Assembly: GCA_024636975.1 (NCBI GenBank)
Contig: JAGXGA010000019.1
Span: 124,001 to 188,000, forward strand
Length of the DNA: 64,000 bases
Source: Mariniphaga sp.
GTDB lineage: Bacteria; Bacteroidota; Bacteroidia; Bacteroidales; Prolixibacteraceae
Reading direction: 5' to 3'
Positions 25,419 through 33,702 of the stretch are shown here, piece by piece. Position 1 is the stretch's first letter. Every line of letters starts with the position of its first letter. A program made the translations under genes and the position numbers. Under the pieces are notes generated by a model. The model made no database searches, was not told the origin of the DNA, and saw nothing but the letters and a program-made list of their open reading frames with translations.

Positions 25419-27572
25419 ATGAGAAGAATAACTTATTTGCTGCTCTTAACAGTTTTGTTTTTAGGTAGGGCAGTTGCTGATGAAGGGATGTGGCTGCCTT
25501 CGCTAGTAGAGAAACTGAACATTACTGAGATGCAGCAAATGGGGTTTCAGTTAAATGCCGAAGATATATACAGCATTAATAATTCGAGCCTCAAAGATGC
25601 CATTGTTGCCCTCGACAGAGGCTCGTGCACTGCAGAACTGATTTCTCCCGACGGGCTTTTGCTCACAAATCATCATTGTGCATATAGTGAAATTCAAAGC
25701 CATTCAAGCGTTGAACACGATTACTTGCAGGATGGGTTCTGGGCAATGACCCGTGAAGAGGAACTTCCCAATCCCGGCAAATCGGTCACCTTCCTTGTCC
25801 GCATTGAAGATGTTACCTCAAAAGTTTTGAGTGAGGTGACTCCCGATATGAGTGAAGAAGAAAGAAGTAATAAAATTTACAGCATAACCAGGGAACTTGA
25901 AAAAGAAGCAAAAGGGGACAGTCATTACGAAACTTATGTCCGTAGCTTTTTCAATGCTAACCAGTTTCACCTTTTTGTAGTTGAAACATTCACCGATGTA
26001 CGCCTGGCAGGTGCTCCTCCACAGGCTCTTGGAAAGTTTGGAGGCGATACCGACAACTGGATGTGGCCACGTCATACTGCCGACTTTTCACTGTTCCGGG
26101 TCTATATGGGACCAGACGGGAAACCGGCAGATTTCTCAGAAAATAATATTCCTTACAAATCAAAATATTTCCTGCCGATCTCGCTTAAAGGCATTGAAGA
26201 GGGGGACTTTGCAATGGTAATGGGTTATCCGGGAGGTACCGATCGTTATCGCACATCGTATGGGGTGGAATACACCATGGAAGTAACTAACCCTGTACGG
26301 GTGGAAGTACGTGAAGAAAAACTCCGTATAATCGATGAATACATGGGCACCAGTCAGAAAGCACGAATTCAGTATGCTTCAAAACATGCCCGGAGCTCAA
26401 ATTATTATAAGTACAGCATTGGGCAGAACAGGGGTCTCGATAACCTGAATGTGGTTGAAAAAAAGAAACTGATTGAAGAAGAATTCACCAACTGGGTAAA
26501 TGCAAACCCGGAGCGGCAGGAAAAATACGGTCAGGCACTTGAATTTATTGAACAGGCATATAGTGATGTAAGTGTTGATAAGGCAAGAGAATATATGGCA
26601 GAATCAATGATCCGTGGACCGGAAATTTTTATGTATGCCTACCGGGCGTTGCCAGTATATAAGATGCTGAGTGACGATAAATTAAGTCCTGAAATAAAGG
26701 AGATCATCCAGGTCAGGCTCACCGAAGGGATGGCTTCCCATTTCAAGGATTATGATGCTGAAACAGATATGAGAATTGCAGCAGAACTTATGGAGCTGTA
26801 TGCCGAAAATATTGAACCTGAATACCATCCTGCATTTTTTGCAGAAGTAAAAAAGAGATACAAAGGCAATTTCGAAAAATATGCTGAGCGGATGTTTAAA
26901 CGGACAATATTTGACGATGAAAACCAGTTAAGAGAGTTCCTGGAAAACCCTGATATGAAAACGCTGGAGAAGGATCTGGCATTTCAGGCGTCTCGGGATA
27001 TCTTCGACAAATACAGGGATCTGAATGATCTGGCAGCTGAGAAGAACGACCTGCTGGATAAAGGTAATCGCTTGTTTATTGCCGGCTTAATGGAAATGAA
27101 ACCCGGTAAAACGTTTTATCCCGATGCCAACTCGACCATGCGTCTGACATACGGACAGATATTTGATTACGAACCACGTGACGGTGTGATTTATAAATAC
27201 TACACCACGACGGATGGATACCTTGAAAAAGAAATACCAGGCGATGATGAGTTCCATGTGCCTGAACGTATAAAAGAATTGTTGCTTGCCAAAAAATTTG
27301 GCCGGTATGCAAACGAAAACGGTGAACTCTATGCCTGCTTTATTTCAAATAACGACATTACAGGAGGTAATTCAGGCAGCCCTGTTATAAATGCAAACGG
27401 CGAACTTATTGGTGTGGCATTCGATGGCAACTGGGAAGCTATGAGTGGCGATATTGCCTTTGAACCCGAATTGCAACGTTGCATCAATGTAGATATACGT
27501 TTCGTTTTATGGATTATTGATATTTATGCCGGTGCATCGCACCTGGTTGATGAAATGGAAATTGTGGAATAA
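25419..27572 (+). CDS. S46 family dipeptidyl-peptidase, DPP7-like
   Basis: The start at ATG 25419 gives 717 residues led by a signal peptide (YLLLLTVLFLGRAVA). This is a chymotrypsin-fold exopeptidase with a helical lid. The catalytic His is in LLTNHHCAY (85-86), the Asp in GGDTDNWMWPRH, and the nucleophile is Ser652 in GGNSGSP. Eighteen residues after the nucleophile stands Gly670 (VAFDGNWE); in the characterised Porphyromonas enzymes Gly at this position marks DPP7 (hydrophobic P1) and Arg marks DPP11 (acidic P1). It should therefore release dipeptides with hydrophobic penultimate residues in the periplasm. It is monocistronic, with its own promoter and terminator. Confidence 0.92.
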   Translation: MRRITYLLLLTVLFLGRAVADEGMWLPSLVEKLNITEMQQMGFQLNAEDIYSINNSSLKDAIVALDRGSCTAELISPDGLLLTNHHCAYSEIQSHSSVEHDYLQDGFWAMTREEELPNPGKSVTFLVRIEDVTSKVLSEVTPDMSEEERSNKIYSITRELEKEAKGDSHYETYVRSFFNANQFHLFVVETFTDVRLAGAPPQALGKFGGDTDNWMWPRHTADFSLFRVYMGPDGKPADFSENNIPYKSKYFLPISLKGIEEGDFAMVMGYPGGTDRYRTSYGVEYTMEVTNPVRVEVREEKLRIIDEYMGTSQKARIQYASKHARSSNYYKYSIGQNRGLDNLNVVEKKKLIEEEFTNWVNANPERQEKYGQALEFIEQAYSDVSVDKAREYMAESMIRGPEIFMYAYRALPVYKMLSDDKLSPEIKEIIQVRLTEGMASHFKDYDAETDMRIAAELMELYAENIEPEYHPAFFAEVKKRYKGNFEKYAERMFKRTIFDDENQLREFLENPDMKTLEKDLAFQASRDIFDKYRDLNDLAAEKNDLLDKGNRLFIAGLMEMKPGKTFYPDANSTMRLTYGQIFDYEPRDGVIYKYYTTTDGYLEKEIPGDDEFHVPERIKELLLAKKFGRYANENGELYACFISNNDITGGNSGSPVINANGELIGVAFDGNWEAMSGDIAFEPELQRCINVDIRFVLWIIDIYAGASHLVDEMEIVE

Positions 27573-27626
27573 TAAATTCTCTGATCGAGCGGATTAAAAG
27601 ATAATAGTGATCCAAAAATTATTCAG

Positions 27627-27662
27627 GCCCTGCCAATTGCTATTGACAGGGCTATTTTTTTT
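27627..27662 (+). terminator. Intrinsic terminator of the S46 peptidase gene
   Basis: GCCCTG (27627-27632) pairs with CAGGGC (27647-27652), with inner pairing CAAT/ATTG, followed by a run of eight T. It is 54 bp after the stop codon. Confidence 0.8.
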
Positions 27663-27834
27663 CTATCAAATTAATTTCAAAAATATTATCATTCAACACA
27701 GATTTCCTAACCTGTCTTTACTGTTTTATATCCGGAGGAATTGCAGAGAAGCCATTTTTACAGAAAACAAAACTTTTATTAATGACTTGCTTATTTAAAT
27801 TATTACTGACTACTTTGCATCAAAATATCCGCTG

Positions 27835-28305
27835 ATGACAAAACCTAAAGTTACAGTTTATACCGATGGGGCTGCCCGGGGAAATCCGGGGCCCGGGGGA
27901 TATGGTGTTGTAATGCTCTCAGGTCAACACCGGAAGGAACTTTCGGAAGGTTACCGGCTCACTACAAATAACCGCATGGAACTGCTGGCAGTGATTGTGG
28001 CCCTTGAAACCTTAAAAATACCGGGAAGCGAGGTAACTTTATTTACCGATTCAAAATATGTGGCCGATGCAGTCGAAAAGGGATGGGTGTTTAATTGGGT
28101 AAAAAAAAGGTTTAAAGGAAAAAAGAACCCCGACCTGTGGATGCGTTTTCTTGAAATTTACAAAAAACACCATGTAAAATTTGTTTGGGTGAAAGGCCAT
28201 AACAATAACATCCTGAATGAACGCTGCGATCAGCTGGCCGTTGAAGCGTCAATGGGATTAAACCTGAAGGAAGACACAGGTTATCAGCCTAACAATCAGG
28301 AGTAA
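27835..28305 (+). CDS. rnhA: Ribonuclease HI
   Basis: The 156-residue canonical bacterial RNase HI degrades RNA in RNA-DNA hybrids such as primers and R-loops. All catalytic residues are present: Asp11 (YTDGAARGNPGPGG), Glu49 (TNNRMEL), Asp72 (LFTDSKY), His122 (VKGHNNN) and Asp132 (NERCDQLA). The basic handle region is also there (NWVKKRFKGKKNPDLW). It is cytoplasmic and of normal length. Upstream is the S46 terminator; downstream the peroxiredoxin gene converges. A second, divergent RNase H-like gene is at 15755-16261. Confidence 0.95.
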   Translation: MTKPKVTVYTDGAARGNPGPGGYGVVMLSGQHRKELSEGYRLTTNNRMELLAVIVALETLKIPGSEVTLFTDSKYVADAVEKGWVFNWVKKRFKGKKNPDLWMRFLEIYKKHHVKFVWVKGHNNNILNERCDQLAVEASMGLNLKEDTGYQPNNQE

Positions 28306-28465
28306 TCATAAAACAAGCTGAGCAATATCGAACAGAATCCTTATAATTTTACAGGAACTCAGCGCTTTTTGAACCGGATTATACATACCCATTTATCGTA
28401 CTTAATGAGAAGTTCACTTAAAGGATGGACTAACTATGGCATTAAGCCTGCAGCATAATATTAAA

Positions 28466-28491
28466 AAAGGGAAACCTTTCGATTTCCCTTT
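28466..28491 (-). terminator. Intrinsic terminator of the peroxiredoxin gene
   Basis: AAAGGGAAA (28466-28474) and TTTCCCTTT (28483-28491) form a 9-bp stem with an 8-nt loop. On the minus strand it runs into TTTTAA. It is 60 bp after the peroxiredoxin stop. Confidence 0.7.
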
Positions 28492-28551
28492 GAATGTTGT
28501 GTTTTCAATAAAACGAATCTTTCCAAATTCGTTAGCATATTTAATCAGGCG

Positions 28552-29088
28552 TCAGTTTAATGTAAGTTGTCCCGGTTCCCAGTTGCATGGGGTTAATGCT
28601 CCGGTCTGGAAAGCATCCAGTAACCGGATAATTTCCTTCACATTTCGTCCTACTTCAAGTCCGTTTACCGAAACATGCTGAATAACTCCATCCGGGTCAA
28701 TTATGTAAGTTGTTCTGTAAGTAATCTTATTTACTTTCTCAAGAATTCCAAGTTCTTCCGATAACGATTTGGATGTATCGGCAAGCATGGGAAACCGCAA
28801 ATCCTTCAATTCCCGATGGCTGTTCCTCCATGCGAGGTGAACAAATTCTGAATCGATGGAAGCACCTATCAAATTAGTATTGCGCTTTTCGAATTCTTCA
28901 AAATGTGTATTAAATGATGCAATTTCTGTTGGGCAAACAAAAGTAAAGTCAAGTGGCCACCAGAAAAAAACAGTCCATTTACCATTTTGAATGTTCTCAC
29001 TTGAAAGGGTCTGAAATTCTTTGCCTGGTTCAAGCGACACAACTGCTTTCTTTTCAAAGCCCGGGAATTTATCTCCTACTGTTAGCAT
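28552..29088 (-). CDS. AhpC/TSA-family peroxiredoxin
   Basis: A 178-residue thioredoxin-fold peroxidase that reduces hydrogen peroxide and organic hydroperoxides. The peroxidatic Cys52 is in DFTFVCPTE. Cys168 near the C-terminus (GALTPCNWEPG) is well placed as the resolving Cys of a typical two-Cys enzyme. ASIDSEFVHLAWRN and YRTTYIIDPDG are further family blocks. It is cytoplasmic and slightly shorter than E. coli AhpC (187), with a shorter C-terminal tail. No ahpF-like reductase gene is adjacent; it is transcribed alone and converges on rnhA. Confidence 0.9.
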   Translation of the reverse strand: MLTVGDKFPGFEKKAVVSLEPGKEFQTLSSENIQNGKWTVFFWWPLDFTFVCPTEIASFNTHFEEFEKRNTNLIGASIDSEFVHLAWRNSHRELKDLRFPMLADTSKSLSEELGILEKVNKITYRTTYIIDPDGVIQHVSVNGLEVGRNVKEIIRLLDAFQTGALTPCNWEPGQLTLN

Positions 29089-29198
29089 ATTTTTTAATAT
29101 TTATGAAATTTATGAAATTGTTATTTAGACTGATTAAAAATTTCAACACAAAAATAGATTATAACAAATCTTAAATCAAATTGATTTTTTTTAACGGC

Positions 29199-29215
29199 CA
29201 TAGGAGAGTCCTATG
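29199..29215. repeat. Perfect palindrome with 3-nt spacer upstream of the first Gfo/Idh/MocA gene
   Basis: CATAGGA (29199-29205), GAG, TCCTATG (29209-29215). It lies in the 338-bp divergent gap between the peroxiredoxin gene and the Gfo/Idh/MocA gene at 29427, which otherwise shows only AT-rich sequence. It could be an operator or a member of the palindrome family seen at 33369-33627. Confidence 0.5.
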
Positions 29216-29426
29216 TATTCATCAGTCAAACCAATAATAATCAAATTATTAGGATATATTCAAAAAAGTGTTAAATTCCAAAAGCAGGTAATAAATTTTT
29301 ATAGTAACCAGTTTAGTTTAAATCTTTGTATTTGATGAAAGCCTTATTATACTTATATTTAAAAGTTTTTTGGATCATAAATAATAGGAATATATAATAC
29401 CTATCCAATTGAAACTTTAATTGATT

Positions 29427-30938
29427 ATGGAGAAAAATTCGAACAAAAGTGTTGTATCCAGGAGATCTTTCCTGGGAACAACAGCTGCTGTTGCAGCAGG
29501 CTTATCAGTTGTTCCGAGCCACGTAGTGGCCGGTTTGGGACATAAAGCTCCCAGTGACAAACTAAACATCGTAGGTGTTGGTGTTGGAGGTATGGGTTTT
29601 GCTAACCTTAAAAACCTGGAATCGGAAAACATCATTGGCCTTTGCGATGTAGACTGGAAATACACCGGTGGTAACGGAGTTTTCGACCGTTTCCCAAAAG
29701 CCAAAAAGTACAAAGACTGGCGTAAGATGTACGATGAAATGGGTAAAGATTTCGACGCTGTAGTTGTTGCTACTGCCGACCACACCCATGCCATCACAGC
29801 AGCCCAGGCTATTACTATGGGTAAACATGTTTACGTTCAAAAACCGCTTACTCACTCGGTGTACGAATCAAGACTGCTTACCAAACTTGCCGAAAAGCAC
29901 CAGGTAGCTACCCAAATGGGGAACCAGGGATCATCGGGCGAAGGAGTAAACCTCACCACCGAATGGCTTGCCAACGGCGAGATTGGTGAAGTTACCAAAG
30001 TAGAAGCTTTCACCGACCGTCCTATTTGGCCACAAGGACTTAACACTCCTGAAAACGGTCAATGGGTGCCTGAAACCCTTGATTGGGATTTGTTTATTGG
30101 ACCAGCACAAATGCGTCCGTACAATGCAATTTATCACCCATGGAACTGGCGTGGCTGGTGGGATTATGGCACAGGCGCCCTTGGCGATATGGCATGTCAC
30201 ATCCTGCATCCGGTATTTGTTGGTCTTGAATTAGGCTATCCTATTCATGCACAGGCAAGTTCAAGCCTTCTGCTTCAGGATTGTGCCCCGGTTTCGGAAG
30301 CCGTAAAACTTACATTTCCTGCCCGTAATGCAAGTCGTCAGTGGAAAGGCATGAAAAGAAATGCCCAGCTGCCACAGGTAGACGTGCATTGGTATGATGG
30401 TGGTATCAAAATGATGCTTCCTGATGAATGGCCAGATGGAAAAAACCCGAACGACCAGGGTGGTGGCGTAATCTTCCACGGAACAAAAGACAAACTCGTT
30501 TGCGGATGTTATGGTGTTAACCCTTGGTTGATGTCAGGTCGTAAACCCGATGCGCCTAAGTTCCGCCGCAGGGTTGAAACCAGCCATGAAATGGATTGGG
30601 TACGAGCTTGTAAGGAAACTCCTGAAAACCGCGTTCGAACTGCTTCTCAATTCGATGAAGCAGGTCCATTCAACGAAATGGTTGTTATGGGTGTACTGGC
30701 AGTTCGCCTGCAGTCACTGAACAAAGTACTCGACTGGGATGGTGAAAATATGCAGTTCACCAACCTGACCGACGACGAAAAGATCCGTACCGTTATCAGG
30801 GATGGATTCGAAATTCATGACGGACATCCAACGTTCAAGAAAACCTGGACCGATCCGCTACCTGCAAAAGAATTTGCATCCGAATTGATTAAGCATACTT
30901 ATCGCAAGCCCTGGAGCCTGCCCGATATGCCTGCTTAA
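29427..30938 (+). CDS. Tat-exported Gfo/Idh/MocA family oxidoreductase
   Basis: The ATG at 29427 (a TTG two codons upstream is not needed) gives 503 residues. The twin-arginine signal SRRSFLGTTAAVAAG is followed by the Rossmann motif GVGVGGMGFANL and the acidic GLCDVDW that binds the cofactor ribose. The EKP-type motif reads QKP at 138-140, keeping the Lys. The second domain has GALGDMACHILHPVF. Such proteins oxidise or reduce sugars, or perform redox-assisted glycoside cleavage, with a bound NAD(P). Being exported, this one probably works on extracellular sugars. A close paralogue lies 730 bp downstream; both share PSHVVxGLGHKAPSDKLNI. It ends in a strong terminator. Confidence 0.88.
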   Translation: MEKNSNKSVVSRRSFLGTTAAVAAGLSVVPSHVVAGLGHKAPSDKLNIVGVGVGGMGFANLKNLESENIIGLCDVDWKYTGGNGVFDRFPKAKKYKDWRKMYDEMGKDFDAVVVATADHTHAITAAQAITMGKHVYVQKPLTHSVYESRLLTKLAEKHQVATQMGNQGSSGEGVNLTTEWLANGEIGEVTKVEAFTDRPIWPQGLNTPENGQWVPETLDWDLFIGPAQMRPYNAIYHPWNWRGWWDYGTGALGDMACHILHPVFVGLELGYPIHAQASSSLLLQDCAPVSEAVKLTFPARNASRQWKGMKRNAQLPQVDVHWYDGGIKMMLPDEWPDGKNPNDQGGGVIFHGTKDKLVCGCYGVNPWLMSGRKPDAPKFRRRVETSHEMDWVRACKETPENRVRTASQFDEAGPFNEMVVMGVLAVRLQSLNKVLDWDGENMQFTNLTDDEKIRTVIRDGFEIHDGHPTFKKTWTDPLPAKEFASELIKHTYRKPWSLPDMPA

Positions 30939-30962
30939 TAAAAATTCTATCAGAATATATAA

Positions 30963-31000
30963 AAGAGGGGTTGCCATAAAGGGGCAACCTCTTTTTTTTT
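30963..31000 (+). terminator. Intrinsic terminator after the first Gfo/Idh/MocA gene
   Basis: GGTTGCC pairs with GGCAACC, extended by AGA/TCT around a two-base bulge, followed by nine or ten T. It begins 25 bp after the stop. Confidence 0.85.
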
Positions 31001-31668
31001 GCTTTGCAGCCTGACCTTACCATATATCTTGTCCTTAAAATGGCCTCCCGCAACTCACAAAGTAACCTGGTAAAACTATTAACTTTAAAGCCAGAGGTCC
31101 TTTTTCATACCAAACTTCAATAATTGGATCCATCCCCTGCCCTTATCATTTCCCAATTAGCTGCTGCAAAAGTAAAAGCAGCACTAAGGTTAGTCATAAA
31201 TGGTACAAAAAACTCCCTGACAAGGAGACAACTCTCTCATATGATTTCTTATCCACCAGGTATATCTTATCTGCAAAGAAAAAGAAGGTGTAAAATAACA
31301 ATTCTGTTTCGAAGGTACCTTATATCTAATCTAAATCAAATTCGAGGTATATTCGTAGTTTATTCGTAGTAAATTCGTAGTAAATTCGTTATTTAGCGAA
31401 TTAAATACGAATTAAATACGAGTTTAAACTGAGTTTATTGTATATTTACTATTACCCAAATTAATATTATATCTATCCGAACTTTTAACGATTATAAGAT
31501 TTAATAAAACTCATAAATGGGTTTGCCGGGAACTCAAAAGTCATCATTTATGATTGCCAAAATATTTTCCTGCAAGATAACATAGTTTATATTAAGGAAA
31601 AATTGGAGGGTACTGTATTTTTTTTCTATTTTGCATCAGTCAGTTCAGGGTTTGAACGTTTAAAAGCT
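31001..31668. other. Long intergenic region between two Gfo/Idh/MocA paralogues
   Basis: About 670 bp without a convincing gene. An 81-codon plus frame at 31124-31369 has no start context, no family resemblance and runs into the repeat array, so I do not call it. The notable content is the 11-bp-phased array at 31338-31423. Confidence 0.6.
31338..31423. repeat. 11-bp-phased ATTCG array with an inverted half
   Basis: ATTCG occurs at 31340, 31351, 31362, 31373 and 31384, exactly 11 bp apart, in units of the form WWATTCGTAGT. After an 8-bp gap the reverse complement CGAAT occurs at 31397 and 31408, with CGAGT at 31419, again 11 bp apart. The whole is a large imperfect palindrome of five direct and three inverted units on one helical face. 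It lies 246 bp before the second Gfo/Idh/MocA gene. It is not a CRISPR: there are no unique spacers. Confidence 0.85.
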
Positions 31669-33153
31669 ATGAGTAAAAATACAAGCCGAATTTCCCGGCG
31701 AAACTTTATAACAAGTGCAGTGACTGCTTCAGCCGGCATTACCATTTTACCGTCACATGTAGTGTCAGGACTGGGACATAAGGCCCCGTCCGACAAGTTA
31801 AACATTGCTGGAATAGGCATTGGTGGCCGGGGATACAACAACCTGAGGAATGTAGAGACTGAGAATATTGTGGCGTTATGCGACGTTGACCAGGACTATG
31901 CCAGTAACTCCTTTAAACGGTGGCCAATGGCAAAGCAGTACAGTGATTACCGGATAATGCTGGAGCAGCAAAAGGATATTAATGCTGTTGTGATTGCCAC
32001 TCCCGATCATTCTCATGCTTTGCCGGCGGTGTTGGCTATGCGTGAAGGGAAACACGTTTTTCTGCAGTCGCCTCTTAGCCATTCAATCTATGAGTCGAGA
32101 CTGCTGGCCGATACAGCCAACCGGTACAATGTTGCCACCCAGATGGGTATTCAGGGAAATTCGGATGAAGGCATCCGGCGAATTTGTGAGTGGATATGGG
32201 CAGGGGCAATAGGTGAAGTAACCCATGTTGATGCCTGGACAACCCAACCGGTGTGGCCGCAGTTTTTGCAAGCCCCCGACAGGGGACGAAGGGTTCCCCG
32301 GGAACTTGACTGGGAATTGTTTATCGGGCCTGCATCGTGGCGTGAATACAATCCGGTTTATCATCCCTGGACATGGCGTGCATGGTGGAACTTTGGAACA
32401 GGTGCAACCGGCTTCATGGGTCCACATATTTTGGACCCGGTATTCAAAGCTTTAATGCTTGGACATGCCGCTTCGGTCGAGGCCAGTTCATCGGAATTCA
32501 ATACAGTTTCTCCACCGAATTCAGCCTTTGTGCGTTATGAGTTCCCCAGGCGTGATAACCTCCCAAAGGTAGGAATGCCTGAAGTGTCGGTAAACTGGTA
32601 TGAAGGAGGCTGGATGCCACCCCGGCCAAATGAGCTGGCTGGCGGAGAAATGATGGGTGATGAAAACGGAGGTTGCATTTTTTACGGGACGCTCGGAAAA
32701 CTGATGTGTGGTTCGTATGGCCTCAACCCTACCCTGCTTCCAAAAAATGAAATGGATAATTTCCGGGAACCTGATAAATCTATCAGAAGGATATTTAATC
32801 CTCTTGAAGGAGGACATGAACAAGACTGGGTAAGGGCCGCTAAAGAGCCAGCAGACACCCGGCTTAAACCCTCTGCAAACTTTGCCTATTCGGGGCCGCT
32901 TACCGAAATGACCCTGCTGGGTGTTCTGGCAATACGGCTGCAGAGCCTGCACCGCAAACTAAACTGGGACGGACCCAACATGCAATTCGCAAACATCGGG
33001 TTAAACGATACACTGCAGATTTTGGTAACAAGCAATTTTGAAATTTCTTACGGAAATCCCCGCACAAATAATGAATATGCTACTCTGCCTGCTGGCCCAG
33101 CTGCAGAGGAATGGATCAGGCACAATTACCGGAATGGGTGGGAGCAGGTTTAA
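31669..33153 (+). CDS. Tat-exported Gfo/Idh/MocA paralogue with degenerate active-site motifs
   Basis: I start at ATG 31669, which puts the twin-arginine signal ISRRNFITSAVTASAG at the N-terminus (494 residues); the longer frame from 31603 adds 22 unrelated residues. The Rossmann motif GIGIGGRGYNNL and ALCDVD are intact. The EKP-type motif, however, reads QSP (133-135), so the usually essential Lys is Ser134. The second-domain block reads GFMGPHILDPVF, where the paralogue at 29427 has GDMACHILHPVF. It is clearly a paralogue of that gene but may have lost or changed its redox chemistry. It stands alone, downstream of the 11-bp-phased array. Confidence 0.87.
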   Translation: MSKNTSRISRRNFITSAVTASAGITILPSHVVSGLGHKAPSDKLNIAGIGIGGRGYNNLRNVETENIVALCDVDQDYASNSFKRWPMAKQYSDYRIMLEQQKDINAVVIATPDHSHALPAVLAMREGKHVFLQSPLSHSIYESRLLADTANRYNVATQMGIQGNSDEGIRRICEWIWAGAIGEVTHVDAWTTQPVWPQFLQAPDRGRRVPRELDWELFIGPASWREYNPVYHPWTWRAWWNFGTGATGFMGPHILDPVFKALMLGHAASVEASSSEFNTVSPPNSAFVRYEFPRRDNLPKVGMPEVSVNWYEGGWMPPRPNELAGGEMMGDENGGCIFYGTLGKLMCGSYGLNPTLLPKNEMDNFREPDKSIRRIFNPLEGGHEQDWVRAAKEPADTRLKPSANFAYSGPLTEMTLLGVLAIRLQSLHRKLNWDGPNMQFANIGLNDTLQILVTSNFEISYGNPRTNNEYATLPAGPAAEEWIRHNYRNGWEQV

Positions 33154-33155
33154 GA

Positions 33156-33250
33156 AGTGAACGGTAAACAGTAAACAGTAAGCAAGTGTCAGGCAAAGGC
33201 AAAGGCGAATGAGAGAAAGTAGAAAGTAGCAGTTGGCAGCAGGCAGTCCG
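33156..33250. repeat. Slipped short tandem repeats
   Basis: Runs of near-identical short words follow the Gfo stop: GTAAACA twice (33165-33178), GGCAAA twice near 33193, AAGTAGAAAGTAG near 33219, and GGCAGCAGGCAG near 33235. This looks like repeat slippage. No coding potential is seen. Confidence 0.5.
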
Positions 33251-33368
33251 TTAAATTGCTTTAGCAGTATTATATAAGAAATAACATGAGTTTTTTAGCG
33301 GCCATTAAACCTGGAGAGAAAATTATGGGAGCTCTCTTTCTGCACCGGTCAACAGCTTCCTGCCAAAG

Positions 33369-33381
33369 ACTCCGTAGGAGT
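33369..33381. repeat. Dispersed palindrome copy 1
   Basis: ACTCC-GTA-GGAGT, followed after three bases by ATATAGGTAGAAA. It is one of four related palindromes in the 549-bp gap before the RND gene. Confidence 0.6.
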
Positions 33382-33418
33382 TAAATATAGGTAGAAATGC
33401 AGCCTCAACATACTACCC

Positions 33419-33433
33419 GGCTCCGTAGGAGCC
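33419..33433. repeat. Dispersed palindrome copy 2
   Basis: GGCTCC-GTA-GGAGCC. Same loop and core as copy 1, with an outer base pair changed on both sides. Confidence 0.6.
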
Positions 33434-33548
33434 GAACAAAATTGTTCAACTTCAGGGCAGAAAATAATTTTGAAAGATAGCATCCCTGCTTTCCATTTCA
33501 ACGTATGTGCAGGCAATAACAAGGGGTACCATCCGCGGCAGTAATGAA

Positions 33549-33574
33549 GGTGCAGCGCACCGCAATATTTGTAG
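33549..33574. repeat. Dispersed palindrome copy 3
   Basis: GGTGC-AGC-GCACC followed by GCAATATTTGTAG. Copy 4 repeats the palindrome exactly. The flank resembles that of copy 1. Confidence 0.65.
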
Positions 33575-33601
33575 TTCGCCGAAACAAGCACGGTCTCCTA
33601 A

Positions 33602-33627
33602 GGTGCAGCGCACCGCAACATTTTGAG
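33602..33627. repeat. Dispersed palindrome copy 4
   Basis: GGTGC-AGC-GCACC followed by GCAACATTTTGAG, a near-identical copy of 33549-33574. Apart from the palindromes and slipped repeats I see nothing in 33154-33702. Confidence 0.65.
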
Positions 33628-33702
33628 CAGGTTCAAGGCAAATGGAAAGAAGGAGCAAGAGCATTTATCAGGTTAAGTAACTAGTTAAATGATATTATGA
33701 TC

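Noticed and set aside
27607-27798. A 63-codon frame between the S46 peptidase and rnhA
   Set aside because: It overlaps the intrinsic terminator and has no recognisable sequence.
31338-31423. Possible CRISPR array or phage attachment site
   Set aside because: Units are 11 bp without unique spacers, and part of the array is inverted, unlike CRISPR. There is no integrase or cas gene.
33349-33664. Two overlapping minus-strand frames of 70-80 codons before the RND gene
   Set aside because: They lie in the palindromic repeat region, are Cys-rich and disordered, and encode no known domain.
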